Assembly: GCA_031275405.1 (NCBI GenBank)
Contig: JAISOV010000009.1
Location: 21,275 to 85,274, forward strand
DNA: 64,000 nucleotides
Reading direction: 5' to 3'
Origin: Clostridium sp.
GTDB taxonomy: Bacteria; Bacillota; Clostridia; Lachnospirales; Lachnospiraceae
Below, one piece after another: positions 55,005 to 63,448 of the stretch. The notes below the pieces were generated by a model, which saw nothing but the letters and a program-made list of their open reading frames with translations, was not told where the DNA came from and ran no database searches. Made by a program: the position numbers and the translations under genes. Position 1 is the first letter of the stretch, and the number at the start of each line of letters is the position of its first letter.

Positions 55005-56830
55005 ATGATGCAGTCAGACAAAATCACAGCCCTGTACAGCCGCTTATCCCATGATGACGGCTACGAGGGCGGAAGCAACTCCATTTTGCACCAAAGGGCG
55101 ATGTTGGAAGAATATGCGAAACGCAACCATTTTCCGAACCTGCGCCATTTTATCGACGATGGATGGAGTGGTACAAATTTCCAAAGACCGAGCTTTAGCC
55201 AGATGATGGCCCTTGTGAACGAGGGCAAGGTCGGGACGATTATCGTCAAGGATATGTCGCGCTTTGGCAGGGATTACCTGTAAGTGGGGATGTATACCGA
55301 CATCGTCCTGCCCGACAATGACGTGCGCTTTATCGCCATTAAGGACAATGTGGATTCAGAAAATCGGTCGCAGAGCAACGATTTTACGGTAGTCTTAAAC
55401 CTGTTTAATGAATTTCACGCACGAGATACGGCGAAAAAAGTGCGCGACGCAAAGGCGCTTATCAGGAAGTCCAGGCAATATCTCACGCCCGTTCCGCCCT
55501 ACGGTTATCTCAAAGACCCGGAGGACAGAAAAAAGTGGGTGGTAGACGAGGATGCCGCAAGGGTAGTCAAACGGATATTTGACCTTTGCATTGACGGCAA
55601 AGGTGCCTCGCAAATCGCAAGAATCCTCTGGAAAGACAAGGTTTTGACCCCGTCGGCGCATTTCCGGGAACTGGGCGTGAACACGCCGCGAAAGCCCGGC
55701 GCAGACCCGTACTGTTGGCGCGACACGACGATTGAGGGAATCTTGAAGCGCATGGAGTATTTGGGGTGCATGGTCAACTTCAAATCCTTCAAGAAAAGCT
55801 ACAAGAAAAAGCGGTCGTACCCAAACCCGCAGGAAAATTGGGCCATCTTCGAGGACGCGCACCCGGCGATTATCGGAAAAGCCCAATGGGAGCGGGCGCA
55901 GGAGCTTTGCAGCCACAAGCGGCGCTTGACCAAAAGCGGCAAATCCGGGCTGTTCAGCGGACTTCTCTGTTGCGCCGATTGCAAGGGCAAGCTGTATTTC
56001 GCCACCTGCCAGTCCTCGCAGACCACTACGTTTGCTCCCATTACAAGAGCAACATGGGGAGCTGTTGGGCGCATTATATCCGCGAAGACGCGCTGACAGA
56101 AGTGGTGCTTACCCACATCGGGCGGGCGTTGCGGTATATCCAGCAGTTCGAGGAGATTTTCGTTCGCGAGAAGTACGAGCAGTCCTTTGAGGAGCGGCGC
56201 AAGGCGCTTGCCGAGATGAAACGGCAAATCGTCAAGGCAACCCACAGAATAGCGGAGCTTGATAAGCTATTCAAGCGGATTTACGAGGACAATGTGGCTT
56301 CCCGGCTTACGGATGAGCGGTTTCAGCGGTTGTTGGAGGACTACGAGGCGGAACAGCGGCAATTAAAGCTGGATGTGGAGCGGATGGAAGCTGATGTTGC
56401 CAAGGGCGAGGAAGTCGCGGCGGATTTCCGGCAGTTTCTCGCCAGCGTCCGCAAGTACACCGATGTCGCGGAGCTGACGACGACAATCCTAAACGAGTTT
56501 GTGGAGAAAGTCATCGTCCACGAAGCGGACAAATCCAGCGGAACACGCACCCAACAGGTGGATATTTACCTGAACCTTATCGGCAAGTTTGACCTTCCCG
56601 AACTGGAAGAAACGGAGCCGCAAAAAACAGTAGGCTCGCGGGGCCGGAAATTGCGCCGCGATATGACCGAGGAAGAAGTGGCCTGTTTGCGTCAGCGTGG
56701 CAAGGAACGCTATGCCCGAAAAGTAGCCGCGAAAAAAGCTGCCGAGCAAGCGGAACGAGCGGCAATTCTCAAAGGCACAGCCTACGAAATCCCATCCGCA
56801 GAAAGTGAGGAACAGCAAATCGCAAGTTGA
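55005..56830 (+). pseudogene. Large serine recombinase with a nonsense codon and a frameshift
   Basis: The catalytic domain begins MMQSDKITALYSRLSHDDGY (nucleophile Ser) and reaches VKDMSRFGRDYL, where TAA replaces the expected Gln codon (55281). The same frame continues VGMYTDIVLPDNDVRFIAI through the recombinase domain to about 56030. It then shifts to the frame reading HYVCSHYKSNMGSCWAHYIR and the coiled-coil C-terminus ending at 56830. It is TnpX-like (DUF4368 type). Two lesions make it inactive unless recoded. It probably once moved this accessory block. Confidence 0.9.
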
Positions 56831-56931
56831 TATTCCATCCATCTATCACAGAGCCGCCCGAAAGCCTAACGGCAATCGGGCGGTTTTCTATTTGCACTGG
56901 ATGGTATGTTCATTTGTTTTGCCAAGCTGAA

Positions 56932-57972
56932 TTAGACAATCTCCTGTAACCTTGTTAGCAAATCGACTTCGGTATTAAAATTATCGGATATATTACCGGA
57001 CATTTCTTTTAGCAATGTTTCGTCGCCTGTTTCGTGAAGCTGCCACATTTTCTGTGCTATGACATCCCATTTTCCCGAAAGCGCAATAAACGATTGCCCA
57101 ATTTCACTGATGCCGTCTTTTTGAAGAACGGTTGCGGCTTCCACGAGAAACTCACCATACATAGCGCGAAAGATTCCGCCACCAGTGCCGCCATCGGCAT
57201 TTATTTGAAAATAGTTGGTTACGCCAGCGCGTTTCAGCTTTTCACTATCAAACTTGTTCCATTTGACTACTTCTTTTGAAAACTTGAGTATGCCGTTTAC
57301 GCCTTTCAGATTGGTGGGTGGATTCAGATTTTTTTCACACACGGCCCTAATTGACAACGCCAGATTGTCCGGTGTGATACCAGCATATCCGGAAAAATCA
57401 AACTCAAGATATTTGTTGTTCGCTGGAAATGGCCTGTGGTTGCTACTCCGCGCTGTTTCCAATTGGTCGTATGGCACAAGATGATAATCTTTACTGATTG
57501 TTCCAGCCGGTGTTCTAATGGGATAGTCGGAATGGTCTCTTTCGCTGACATGGAAACATTGCCGCGCATCATCATAGCCAAACAACACAACCGTATGCCC
57601 GCCAAAGTGACTATCCTTATCCATCCCGAGGTATTCCATGTAGGGCATATCCACATACGCCAGAACCGGGTGTTCGGAATCTATCATCTGTTTTGCTTTG
57701 GCAAAGACCTTGCTGTAATCCTTTGCCTGCTTTACCCTGATGGTTATTCCGAGCCTACCGGAAAGGGTTTCTTCAAACTCTCCAATTTTAGTCCGACCCG
57801 ATACCATAGGCGCAGCAGCCAGATTAATGTAGGTGAAATCCAATCCCTCACCAATGCCAAACAGCATAGCTTCCGACAGCGTATATCCATAGTAATCAAA
57901 TATCTGTCTTAGCGATGTGGTGATGCAATGTCTACCCCCTTGAGGGGTAAACTCTTTAATTATTTTTTTCAT
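56932..57972 (-). CDS. BtrH-like protein (BtrH N-terminal + DUF4872)
   Basis: 346 residues. The N-terminus GGRHCITTSLRQIFDYYGYT, with AMLFGIGEGLDF, is the BtrH N-terminal domain, a papain-like fold with Cys in HCITTS and His in FGGHTVVLFGYD. BtrH, from butirosin biosynthesis, transfers an acyl chain from an acyl carrier protein to an aminoglycoside. Here there are no carrier-protein or antibiotic-pathway genes. It may act in another acyl or peptide transfer, or in defence against a compound. Intact and flanked by mobile remnants. Confidence 0.85.
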   Translation of the reverse strand: MKKIIKEFTPQGGRHCITTSLRQIFDYYGYTLSEAMLFGIGEGLDFTYINLAAAPMVSGRTKIGEFEETLSGRLGITIRVKQAKDYSKVFAKAKQMIDSEHPVLAYVDMPYMEYLGMDKDSHFGGHTVVLFGYDDARQCFHVSERDHSDYPIRTPAGTISKDYHLVPYDQLETARSSNHRPFPANNKYLEFDFSGYAGITPDNLALSIRAVCEKNLNPPTNLKGVNGILKFSKEVVKWNKFDSEKLKRAGVTNYFQINADGGTGGGIFRAMYGEFLVEAATVLQKDGISEIGQSFIALSGKWDVIAQKMWQLHETGDETLLKEMSGNISDNFNTEVDLLTRLQEIV

Positions 57973-58084
57973 CTGTATGCCCTACTTTCATATATCAGTC
58001 TCTCCGTTTTATATCTCAATAACTGACAAAATTATATCATCCCACCGCCACACATTCAACCAAACCGAAAAGGAGAACATCATC

Positions 58085-58490
58085 ATGGCAAAAACCAAGA
58101 TTGAGAAAATCGCATCCATCGAGGAAGAAATCCAGCAGCTTGAAAACAAGCGAAAAGAGCTAATCCAAGCGCAGAAAAAAGGAGGAGCGCAACGCCAGAA
58201 CCAAACGCCTTTGCAAGCGCATGGGGCTGATTGAAAGCCTGTTGCCCGACACCATACCGCTCACGGAGGAGCAATTCAGAACCTTCCTTGACAAGACCCT
58301 CACCACCGAACATAGCCGCCGCATACTGGCCGGATTGACCGCGCAGAACGCCGCCACAGCCACGCCAGAGGGCGCGGAAACAGCAAGGCGGGATAATCCC
58401 ACCCCCGCCGCCGAACCCGCAGGAACGACGCAGGAGGATGGCTCAGGCGGGAGCGGGAATGAGGGCGGCGGCACAAGGGTAACGGGCTAA
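58085..58490 (+). pseudogene. DUF3847-like mobilization-associated protein, frameshifted
   Basis: Starts MAKTKIEKIASIEEEIQQLE. At the AAAAAA run (about 58175-58181) the frame changes; the correct reading continues EERNARTKRLCKRMGLIESL and LPDTIPLTEEQFRTFLDKTL. One extra A accounts for it. Such coiled-coil proteins are encoded next to MobA/MobL relaxases in Clostridia elements, as here. Confidence 0.8.
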
Positions 58491-58513
58491 CGCCCCACCC
58501 TTGCCCATAGCAA

Positions 58514-58580
58514 GGGCGCACATACCACTAACGTGGTATGTGCGCCCTGCCGGGGGCGTTTTGTGCCTATCGGCACAAAA
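58514..58580 (+). repeat. Two perfect hairpins upstream of the relaxase remnant
   Basis: GGGCGCACATACCAC-TAAC-GTGGTATGTGCGCCC (58514-58547, 15-bp stem) and TTTTGTGCC-TATC-GGCACAAAA (58559-58580, 9-bp stem). The position between DUF3847-like and MobA/MobL sequence suits an origin of transfer or a terminator for the upstream gene. Confidence 0.7.
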
Positions 58581-58602
58581 GAAAACGGCGGGGGCAAGTT
58601 AC

Positions 58603-58776
58603 TTACGCATTAAATTCAGAAGTATACTCCGAGGTGAAGTCCTCTACTTTATGCCATTCATTCTTGAATATGAAAAACAACTCACCATTCATTTCTTTTG
58701 TCGGACAGGTATACCTTCTCCCGCCAGAAGTGATTTGCACAATGTTCAATACGCGGTTAATACCCAATATCGTCAT
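58603..58776 (-). CDS. Small hypothetical protein
   Basis: 57 residues from the ATG at 58776 with AAGAGGTG upstream: MTILGINRVLNIVQITSGGR, then PTKEMNGELFFIFKNEWHKV. Balanced composition and a good ribosome-binding site suggest a real gene. Function not recognised. Confidence 0.45.
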   Translation of the reverse strand: MTILGINRVLNIVQITSGGRRYTCPTKEMNGELFFIFKNEWHKVEDFTSEYTSEFNA

Positions 58777-58825
58777 TTTTTCAGTCACCTCTTAGTTTTT
58801 TATTGTCTGCTAAAATGAAAGGAGC

Positions 58826-58985
58826 ATGACCATTGCCATTTGCCATTGCAGTATCAAAATTGTCAGCCGGGGCAAGGGCAAGTCGGCGGTTGCGGCGGCA
58901 GCTTACCGGGCGGGAGAGAAAATCACCAATCAGTATGACGGCGTTATCCACGACTACACCCGCAAGGGCGGCGTAGTGCATACCG
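58826..58985 (+). pseudogene. MobA/MobL relaxase, N-terminal fragment
   Basis: MTIAICHCSIKIVSRGKGKS, then AAAAYRAGEKITNQYDGVIH and DYTRKGGVVHTE, the typical first 52 residues of MobA/MobL relaxases, which nick oriT for plasmid mobilization. Homology stops at about 58985, where a minus-strand recombinase fragment begins. Confidence 0.85.
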
Positions 58986-59271
58986 AGAACATGTCGGAGA
59001 ACTCCTGCACGTTGCGGCTGATCCGGTCCAGCTTGTAGACGATGACCACGTCCAGCAGGCCGGCCCGCACGTCCGCCATCAGCGCCTGGAAGGAGGGGCG
59101 GTTCGTGTTCCTGCCCGAGAACCCCTCGTCCTTGTCGTAGAGATGGAACTCCAGCTCCGTCCCGTGGTAGACGACTTCCGCGTAGTCCCTGCACATCTTC
59201 ACCTGCACGGCGACTGATTCGCTGTTGTCCCGGTAGACGGACTTCCGGGGGTATATCCCTATCCTGGCCAT
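58982..59271 (-). pseudogene. Serine recombinase, N-terminal fragment
   Basis: From the ATG at 59271 (AAAGGA upstream): MARIGIYPRKSVYRDNSESV, EGFSGRNTNRPSFQALMADV and VVIVYKLDRISRNVQEF, a resolvase catalytic domain. It is cut at the junction with the relaxase fragment, so both genes lost their 3' parts at one breakpoint. Confidence 0.85.
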
Positions 59272-59420
59272 GGGCTTCCTTTCCGCCGCGCACGGCTGTA
59301 TGATGGGATGATAACACGGAATAGGAGGGGGGTCAAGAGGGGGATGGGAAAAAGGCAGCGGGTTTATCACCGCCGCGCAGGTAAGTCTCCGATATAAAGC
59401 GAATTGTAAATTATGCGATT

Positions 59421-59804
59421 CTACCAAAGCCATTTCACATCATACTTTGGCACGTTTTCGTCAGCAGAGATAAAAGTCATATCCTCCGCGATTGCCGTAG
59501 CGATGAGCAATCTGTCGAACGGGTCGCGGTGGCGGTATTCAAGTCCCTCGGTCTGCTCGATGTGGGCTTCCTCAACGCCGATTATCTGAAACTCATTTAA
59601 TTTTACATCGTCAAGAAAAGCCCTCACTCCGCCGTCATATTTGAGCTTTCCCAGACCGACCTTGATTGCGATTTCCCAAGCTGACGCGATACTGACGAAC
59701 ACTTCCACAGTAACGTCGTCAATAATCGCCTTAGCCTTGTCCGAAATTTGCTCGCCCTTTAAGACCCAAAGGGCGACGTGAGTGTCGATTAAGTATCTCA
59801 TCAC
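59421..59804 (-). CDS. PIN-domain toxin (VapC-like)
   Basis: 127 residues. MMRYLIDTHVALWVLKGEQI (first Asp), VSIASAWEIAIKVGLGKL (Glu), EYRHRDPFDRLLIATAIAED (two Asp) and FISADENVPKY (last Asp) give the full PIN active site. VapC-type toxins are Mg-dependent RNases that cut tRNA or rRNA. Overlaps the antitoxin by 4 bases. Complete. Confidence 0.92.
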   Translation of the reverse strand: MMRYLIDTHVALWVLKGEQISDKAKAIIDDVTVEVFVSIASAWEIAIKVGLGKLKYDGGVRAFLDDVKLNEFQIIGVEEAHIEQTEGLEYRHRDPFDRLLIATAIAEDMTFISADENVPKYDVKWLW

Positions 59805-60094
59805 ATATACTCCTTAAAGTCGTCAATCGGCGCGTCAAAATCATCGGCTATCCATATTTTGTCTTTGGCGCAGCCGTACAAAGGCTTACGTCTTGTTTTC
59901 GGCAAAGGGGATTGCGGTTTATCCGAGCGAACGTACATCGCGCCGACCACGAACGGCAAATTATTAGCCCTAACCGTCTGTTTGAGAAAAAGATTCACCG
60001 CCGTAGATAAATCAAGTCCGATTGATTCGAAAATCTGCTGCGCCTGCGCCTTGACCGCTGCGTCCGTTCTTACGTTTATGTTTGCTGTTGCCAT
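59801..60094 (-). CDS. Chimeric antitoxin: RelB/DinJ-like DNA-binding domain plus PIN-partner tail
   Basis: 97 residues. Residues 1-50 are a RelB/DinJ ribbon-helix-helix (NINVRTDAAVKAQAQQIFES, LDLSTAVNLFLKQTVRANNL). The last 22 residues (KDKIWIADDFDAPIDDFKEY M) match the toxin-binding tail of antitoxins that pair with PIN toxins (DUF2281/Phd-type). Normally DinJ-type domains pair with RelE/YafQ toxins. It should bind its promoter and block the PIN toxin. Confidence 0.85.
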   Translation of the reverse strand: MATANINVRTDAAVKAQAQQIFESIGLDLSTAVNLFLKQTVRANNLPFVVGAMYVRSDKPQSPLPKTRRKPLYGCAKDKIWIADDFDAPIDDFKEYM

Positions 60095-60116
60095 AGCGTC
60101 ACCTCCAACTTAGCCC

Positions 60117-60145
60117 ATTGTATCACAAGCAAAGCACGTTGTCAA
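60117..60145 (-). promoter_or_regulatory. Promoter of the PIN toxin-antitoxin operon
   Basis: On the minus strand TTGACA (60145-60140), 17-base spacer, TACAAT (60122-60117), 23 bases before the antitoxin ATG. Confidence 0.85.
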
Positions 60146-60203
60146 TACGTTTTGTGAAAATATCCTTTTCACTATACGAACAAATTTTTATTTTCACGTG
60201 GTT

Positions 60204-61003
60204 TTATGATTTGCCGCGCCGGTCCTGTTCCGTTGGCAGCGCTTCCCGGAGGGCCTTCTCCAGGCGCTTCTTTTCGCCGTGGCCGGTGGTACGGAAGCGT
60301 TCGAGGGGGATCCCGTAACGTTCGCAGATGGAGTCTTTGAGCCGGTCGCGGTCTGCCTGGCGGCTCTCTTTCTGGTGGAACCCCGCCCCGTCCACCTCGA
60401 GGACGAGGTTCCCGGCGGTAAGGGAGCCTTCCTCGGCATAGAACAGGAAGTCCACGTGGGTAAGACGGTTCCGGGCATACCTGCGCTCTTCGTTGGTTAG
60501 GCCGGACGGGTACCGGCAGGGGTTTCCCTTCCATTTCAGCAGCTTCCGCAGCTTGTAATGGCGTTCCATCCGGAAGCGGAAAAGCTCCGGGTCTTTTAGC
60601 ACTTCCTTGGCTGCGGCTTCCATCAGTTCTTCCGCTATCAGTTCAGTATCCCGGAACAGAGGGTCGAAGACCGAGCCGCACCTGAAAGCGAGCTTGATGG
60701 ATCCTCCATCAAGGCGGCAGGATTCTATGTTCCCTGTGTGGTCTGCCAGGCTGCCGTCTTTTTCTGTCAGGATCCGGATCCTGCTTTGCTCGGTGATTCT
60801 GTAATAGTAGGGTTCTTTGTAGTTACTGAACTTGGTCTGAATAAATTTTCCTTTGCGATAGCAGGATTCTATGTCCCATGTGCTGTCTTTCAGGCTGCCC
60901 GTTTTCTTGTTTTTTGTCAGGATATGTATGCTCTTGCCGCTTATGTAAGGGTATGGTTCCTTACAACCTTTGAACGTGGTCTTGATAAGTCCCCCTCGCG
61001 GCG
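60204..61003 (-). pseudogene. DUF2726-like nuclease with N-terminal 48-residue repeats
   Basis: The C-terminal 150 residues contain a PD-(D/E)XK-type core: THVDFLFYAEEGSLTAGNLV, LEVDGAGFHQKESRQADRDR and ERYGIPLERFRTTG, like DUF2726 domains at the ends of some superfamily I helicases. A start at 60623 is possible, but the frame is open far upstream through tandem 48-residue repeats (KEPYYYRITEQSRIRILTEK) to about 61003, where a G-run frameshift breaks it. No helicase domain is present. It may be the tail of a larger protein whose front was lost, or a short protein from 60623. Confidence 0.6.
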
Positions 61004-61130
61004 GCAGGATTCTATGTCACCTGTGCGGTCTTTCAGGCTGCCGTCTTTTTCTTATGAGGATATGTATCTTCTTGCTTTGCACGGTGATCGGGTAGGAATA
61101 CTTTTTGCTTTGCGTTGTTTTCATTGTTCT
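60717..61130 (-). repeat. 144-bp in-frame tandem repeat
   Basis: GCAGGATTCTATGT recurs at 60717, 60861 and 61004 (periods 144 and 143). Units encode ESC..(G/K)..IKT.F..YKEPYYY-like 48-residue blocks on the minus strand. The outer copy has two single-base shifts; a further 300 bases (61150-61310) hold nothing recognisable. Confidence 0.85.
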
Positions 61131-61310
61131 TTCCCGTATATGATGGGTGTGGTTGGATGGCAAGGAAAAGAGTAGCATGGGGTGGCTGGGAAGTCAAGGG
61201 AAAGATGAAAAAATAAAGGACGCAGTGTATTTCCCTGGGAGAAGGTGCCGCCTTGCTGACCGCGCCGTGGTTCGTGGAAAATTTATTATACTTTAGGATA
61301 CGGAGACAAC

Positions 61311-61673
61311 TTAATCCGGATCCTGCGGAGACGGCTTTGCAATAACATACTCGTTTTGCAATGCTAATAATTTATCTGTCTGTTGCAGTACATAGTCTTG
61401 AAATTCTGGCTTTAATTCTTTGAAAACATCCATGGCCCGAGCCAGATCAGAGTCTAGCTTGTTGTCGAACATTTCTCCCGCTCCAGTCTTCAGCTATGTT
61501 TCATTGACACCATACATTGCACAGATCAGTTTAACAATGCGGTCATTGACCTTTCTATTTTCCAATTCGATTCCTGCAATGTAGCCATTGGAGATGGAAA
61601 TCTCTTTTGCAAATTTAGCTTGTGATAAATTAAGGGTTTTTCGGATCTGTTTTATTCTCAGATTAATGGACAT
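61311..61673 (-). pseudogene. XRE-family regulator with an internal TAG
   Basis: From the ATG at 61673: MSINLRIKQIRKTLNLSQAK, SNGYIAGIELENRKVNDRIV and CAMYGVNET, a standard helix-turn-helix. A TAG stands where relatives have Trp (YGVNETWLKTGEGEMF), after which the frame continues LKTGAGEMFDNKLDSDLARA to a TAA at 61311. So either the 60-residue DNA-binding part is made alone or the gene is inactive. Confidence 0.8.
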
Positions 61674-61748
61674 GCGGCACCTTCCTTTTTTAGGACTTAT
61701 CATAATATAAGAATTCTCACAAAGCAAGCAGAACTTAAAAAAAGTGAC

Positions 61749-61777
61749 TTGACGCGCTTGCTATGTCATAATATATT
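61749..61777 (+). promoter_or_regulatory. Promoter of the 61811 gene with possible operator
   Basis: TTGACG, 17-base spacer, TATATT. CTATGT (61761) and ACATAG (61781-61786) form an inverted repeat over the -10 region, a candidate site for the divergent XRE protein. Confidence 0.6.
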
Positions 61778-61810
61778 GCTCACATAGTAAACAAAAAGGA
61801 GAAATGTTCA

Positions 61811-62020
61811 ATGAGTGAAGAAGAGAAACCGGATAAATATGCTATTGACTTTAACAGGCTTCCAGAAGATAGCAAAAGGTACATTTTGGAAATTCGGCAG
61901 GCTCTGATTTTTGCCCAGCACAGCCCATTGGGTCTGAATGAAGTGTTAGATGGAGATCGGCAACAGTTTGCCAATGATACCCAGCTGCATGGCAGGGAAA
62001 GGATGTGGTGGGATGCGTAG
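61811..62020 (+). CDS. Small hypothetical protein, C-terminus replaced by repeat
   Basis: 69 residues: MSEEEKPDKYAIDFNRLPED, then SKRYILEIRQALIFAQH. A short acidic/amphipathic protein often seen beside XRE regulators in mobile elements. The last dozen residues lie inside the 107-bp direct repeat (61991 on), so the natural end was probably lost. Confidence 0.5.
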   Translation: MSEEEKPDKYAIDFNRLPEDSKRYILEIRQALIFAQHSPLGLNEVLDGDRQQFANDTQLHGRERMWWDA

Positions 62021-62097
62021 GGCGCACAGGCAAGTCGGACAGGCGCGCGCATACACATAGGCAGGGAGGTGGCAGGATGGCAGCAGAAAGGGCATAC
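61991..62097 (+). repeat. 107-bp direct repeat, copy 1
   Basis: Near identical to 63081-63187 (offset 1,090 bases), including a GGGAGG ribosome-binding site and ATGGC(A/G)GCAGAAAGGGCATAC. In this copy the following frame is unrelated, so the gene start is orphaned. Confidence 0.9.
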
Positions 62098-62183
62098 CCT
62101 GCACGGAGCGGCATGGCGGGGAAAAGGGGCCGAACAGCAGCCTCCGCTTCCCCGGCCGTCCTTTCCCGCAGGGCCAGGCCGCC

Positions 62184-62530
62184 TTATCCGCTGCCCCTTG
62201 CGTTCAGGTACAGGGCGGCCATCAGGAGGAAGCCGAGGCCCGTGACGACGCAGCCCCAGATAAGATCCTCGCCGGAGATCAGCCAGGCAAAGAAGCCGAA
62301 CACTCCGGCCCAGAACAGCGAGAGCAGCGTCCCGGTGATCCAGAAGCCGGGCTTTCTGTTCTGCAGCCAGAACAGGAAGAGGAACAGCGCGATGCCGATG
62401 AGGAGGCAGAACGCCGGGGACACCCCCCTGCCAGGCGGCAGGCCATGGCTCTGGCGACCGCCTGGAGCAGGCTGTCGAACAGGATGATGTGGCCGAGGAA
62501 CGACCCGATGATTGCCATGACGATTCCCAT
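62184..62530 (-). pseudogene. Four-helix membrane protein with a frameshift in a G run
   Basis: MGIVMAIIGSFLGHIILFDS at the start; after the GGGGGG (about 62424-62430) the frame changes and continues SPAFCLLIGIALFLFLFWLQ, PGFWITGTLLSLFWAGVFGF and IWGCVVTGLGFLLMAALYL. One extra G explains it. Unrecognised family. It follows the small ribbon-helix-helix gene on the same strand. Confidence 0.6.
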
Positions 62531-62587
62531 GTGCTGGGTTCTTCTGCTGGTATGGCAGGCGGCCCCAGGCGCCTGCGCTGCGGCGGG

Positions 62588-62764
62588 CTACTCCGGGGGT
62601 GTCTCCGCTGCCTGCCGCTTTTCAAGGGCTTCGATGCCCAGGCGCAGGAGTTCGTTGACTGCCTGGGTGCGTGTCGGGTACCGGTGTTCGTAACGGAAGT
62701 CATCGATCTCCTGGAGCATTTCATCAGGTACCGTTATGGTAAAACGTAGTTTCTCTGTTGCCAT
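62588..62764 (-). CDS. Ribbon-helix-helix DNA-binding protein (CopG/Arc type)
   Basis: 58 residues from the ATG at 62764, with GAGAGG upstream: MATEKLRFTITVPDEMLQEI, then YPTRTQAVNELLRLGIEALE. A clear single RHH fold, as in plasmid copy-control or partition regulators. Too short for most ORF lists. Confidence 0.8.
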   Translation of the reverse strand: MATEKLRFTITVPDEMLQEIDDFRYEHRYPTRTQAVNELLRLGIEALEKRQAAETPPE

Positions 62765-62910
62765 GGTAGTTTACCTCTCCTCGATCATGTGGCAGTTCAC
62801 CACTAATGTCAAGGAAATTTTTTTTTAGAAAACACTTGATTTTTTACCAGTTCATCATTATACGATAAACTAACCAATTTATTACTTACCCAATAATCAG
62901 GAAAATAGAT

Positions 62911-63378
62911 ATGGTTACTACAATGAAGCGCTTCATGGTTACTACAATACCGGCGCTGGTGCGGAGCGTCGAGATACTAAAGAAGGAGAGGTTCTTCGAC
63001 AAGCCCTATTCCGAGATGTACCGCCAGCTGATAGCGGCCGGCATCGAATCGATGACCAGGCAGCGCGCAAGACAGGGTACGGCGGGGAAGGGATGTGGTG
63101 GGATGCGTAGGGTGTACAGGCAAGTCGGGCAGGCGCGCGCATACACATGGGCAGGGAGGTGGCAGGATGGCGGCAGAAAGGGCATACACCTGCACGGTGC
63201 AGTATACGGACGGATGCGGGCAGCGGCTGACGGAGGCCCTGGTGGAGGCCTACTACAGCATCCGCAGCGGAAGGTACGGCTGGCCTGTGCCCTCTGCGGA
63301 GGGCCGGCCTGCAGGGGACGCGGGGCCGCCCCTTCCCGGGGAGGCCCAGGCAAGGAAGCAGGATGTGTTCCGCTATAA
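62911..63378 (+). CDS. Small RHH-like protein, frame runs into repeat
   Basis: The start has a 24-base duplication (ATGGTTACTACAAT at 62911 and 62935). The credible part is about 55 residues: IPALVRSVEILKKERFFDKP and YSEMYRQLIAAGIESMTRQR. From 63081 the frame crosses the 107-bp direct repeat and overlaps the next gene, so the Gly/Arg-rich remainder is probably not native. Confidence 0.45.
   Translation: MVTTMKRFMVTTIPALVRSVEILKKERFFDKPYSEMYRQLIAAGIESMTRQRARQGTAGKGCGGMRRVYRQVGQARAYTWAGRWQDGGRKGIHLHGAVYGRMRAAADGGPGGGLLQHPQRKVRLACALCGGPACRGRGAAPSRGGPGKEAGCVPL
63081..63187 (+). repeat. 107-bp direct repeat, copy 2
   Basis: Matches 61991-62097 with a few differences. Here its ATG (63167) opens an intact gene, so this is probably the original copy. 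Confidence 0.9.
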
Positions 63379-63448
63379 GGGGCATTCCGCGGTGGCGCGG
63401 GACTATGCGGCTTTCGTGGAGGAGTACCTGGAAGGGGGGCGGGCATGA
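63167..63448 (+). CDS. Small hypothetical protein of plasmid-like region
   Basis: 93 residues from the ATG at 63167 (GGGAGG 7 bases upstream): MAAERAYTCTVQYTDGCGQR, LTEALVEAYYSIRSGRYG, and FRYKGHSAVARDYAAFVEEY. Overlaps the next gene by 4 bases. No family recognised. Very GC-rich, like the next two genes. Confidence 0.6.
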   Translation: MAAERAYTCTVQYTDGCGQRLTEALVEAYYSIRSGRYGWPVPSAEGRPAGDAGPPLPGEAQARKQDVFRYKGHSAVARDYAAFVEEYLEGGRA

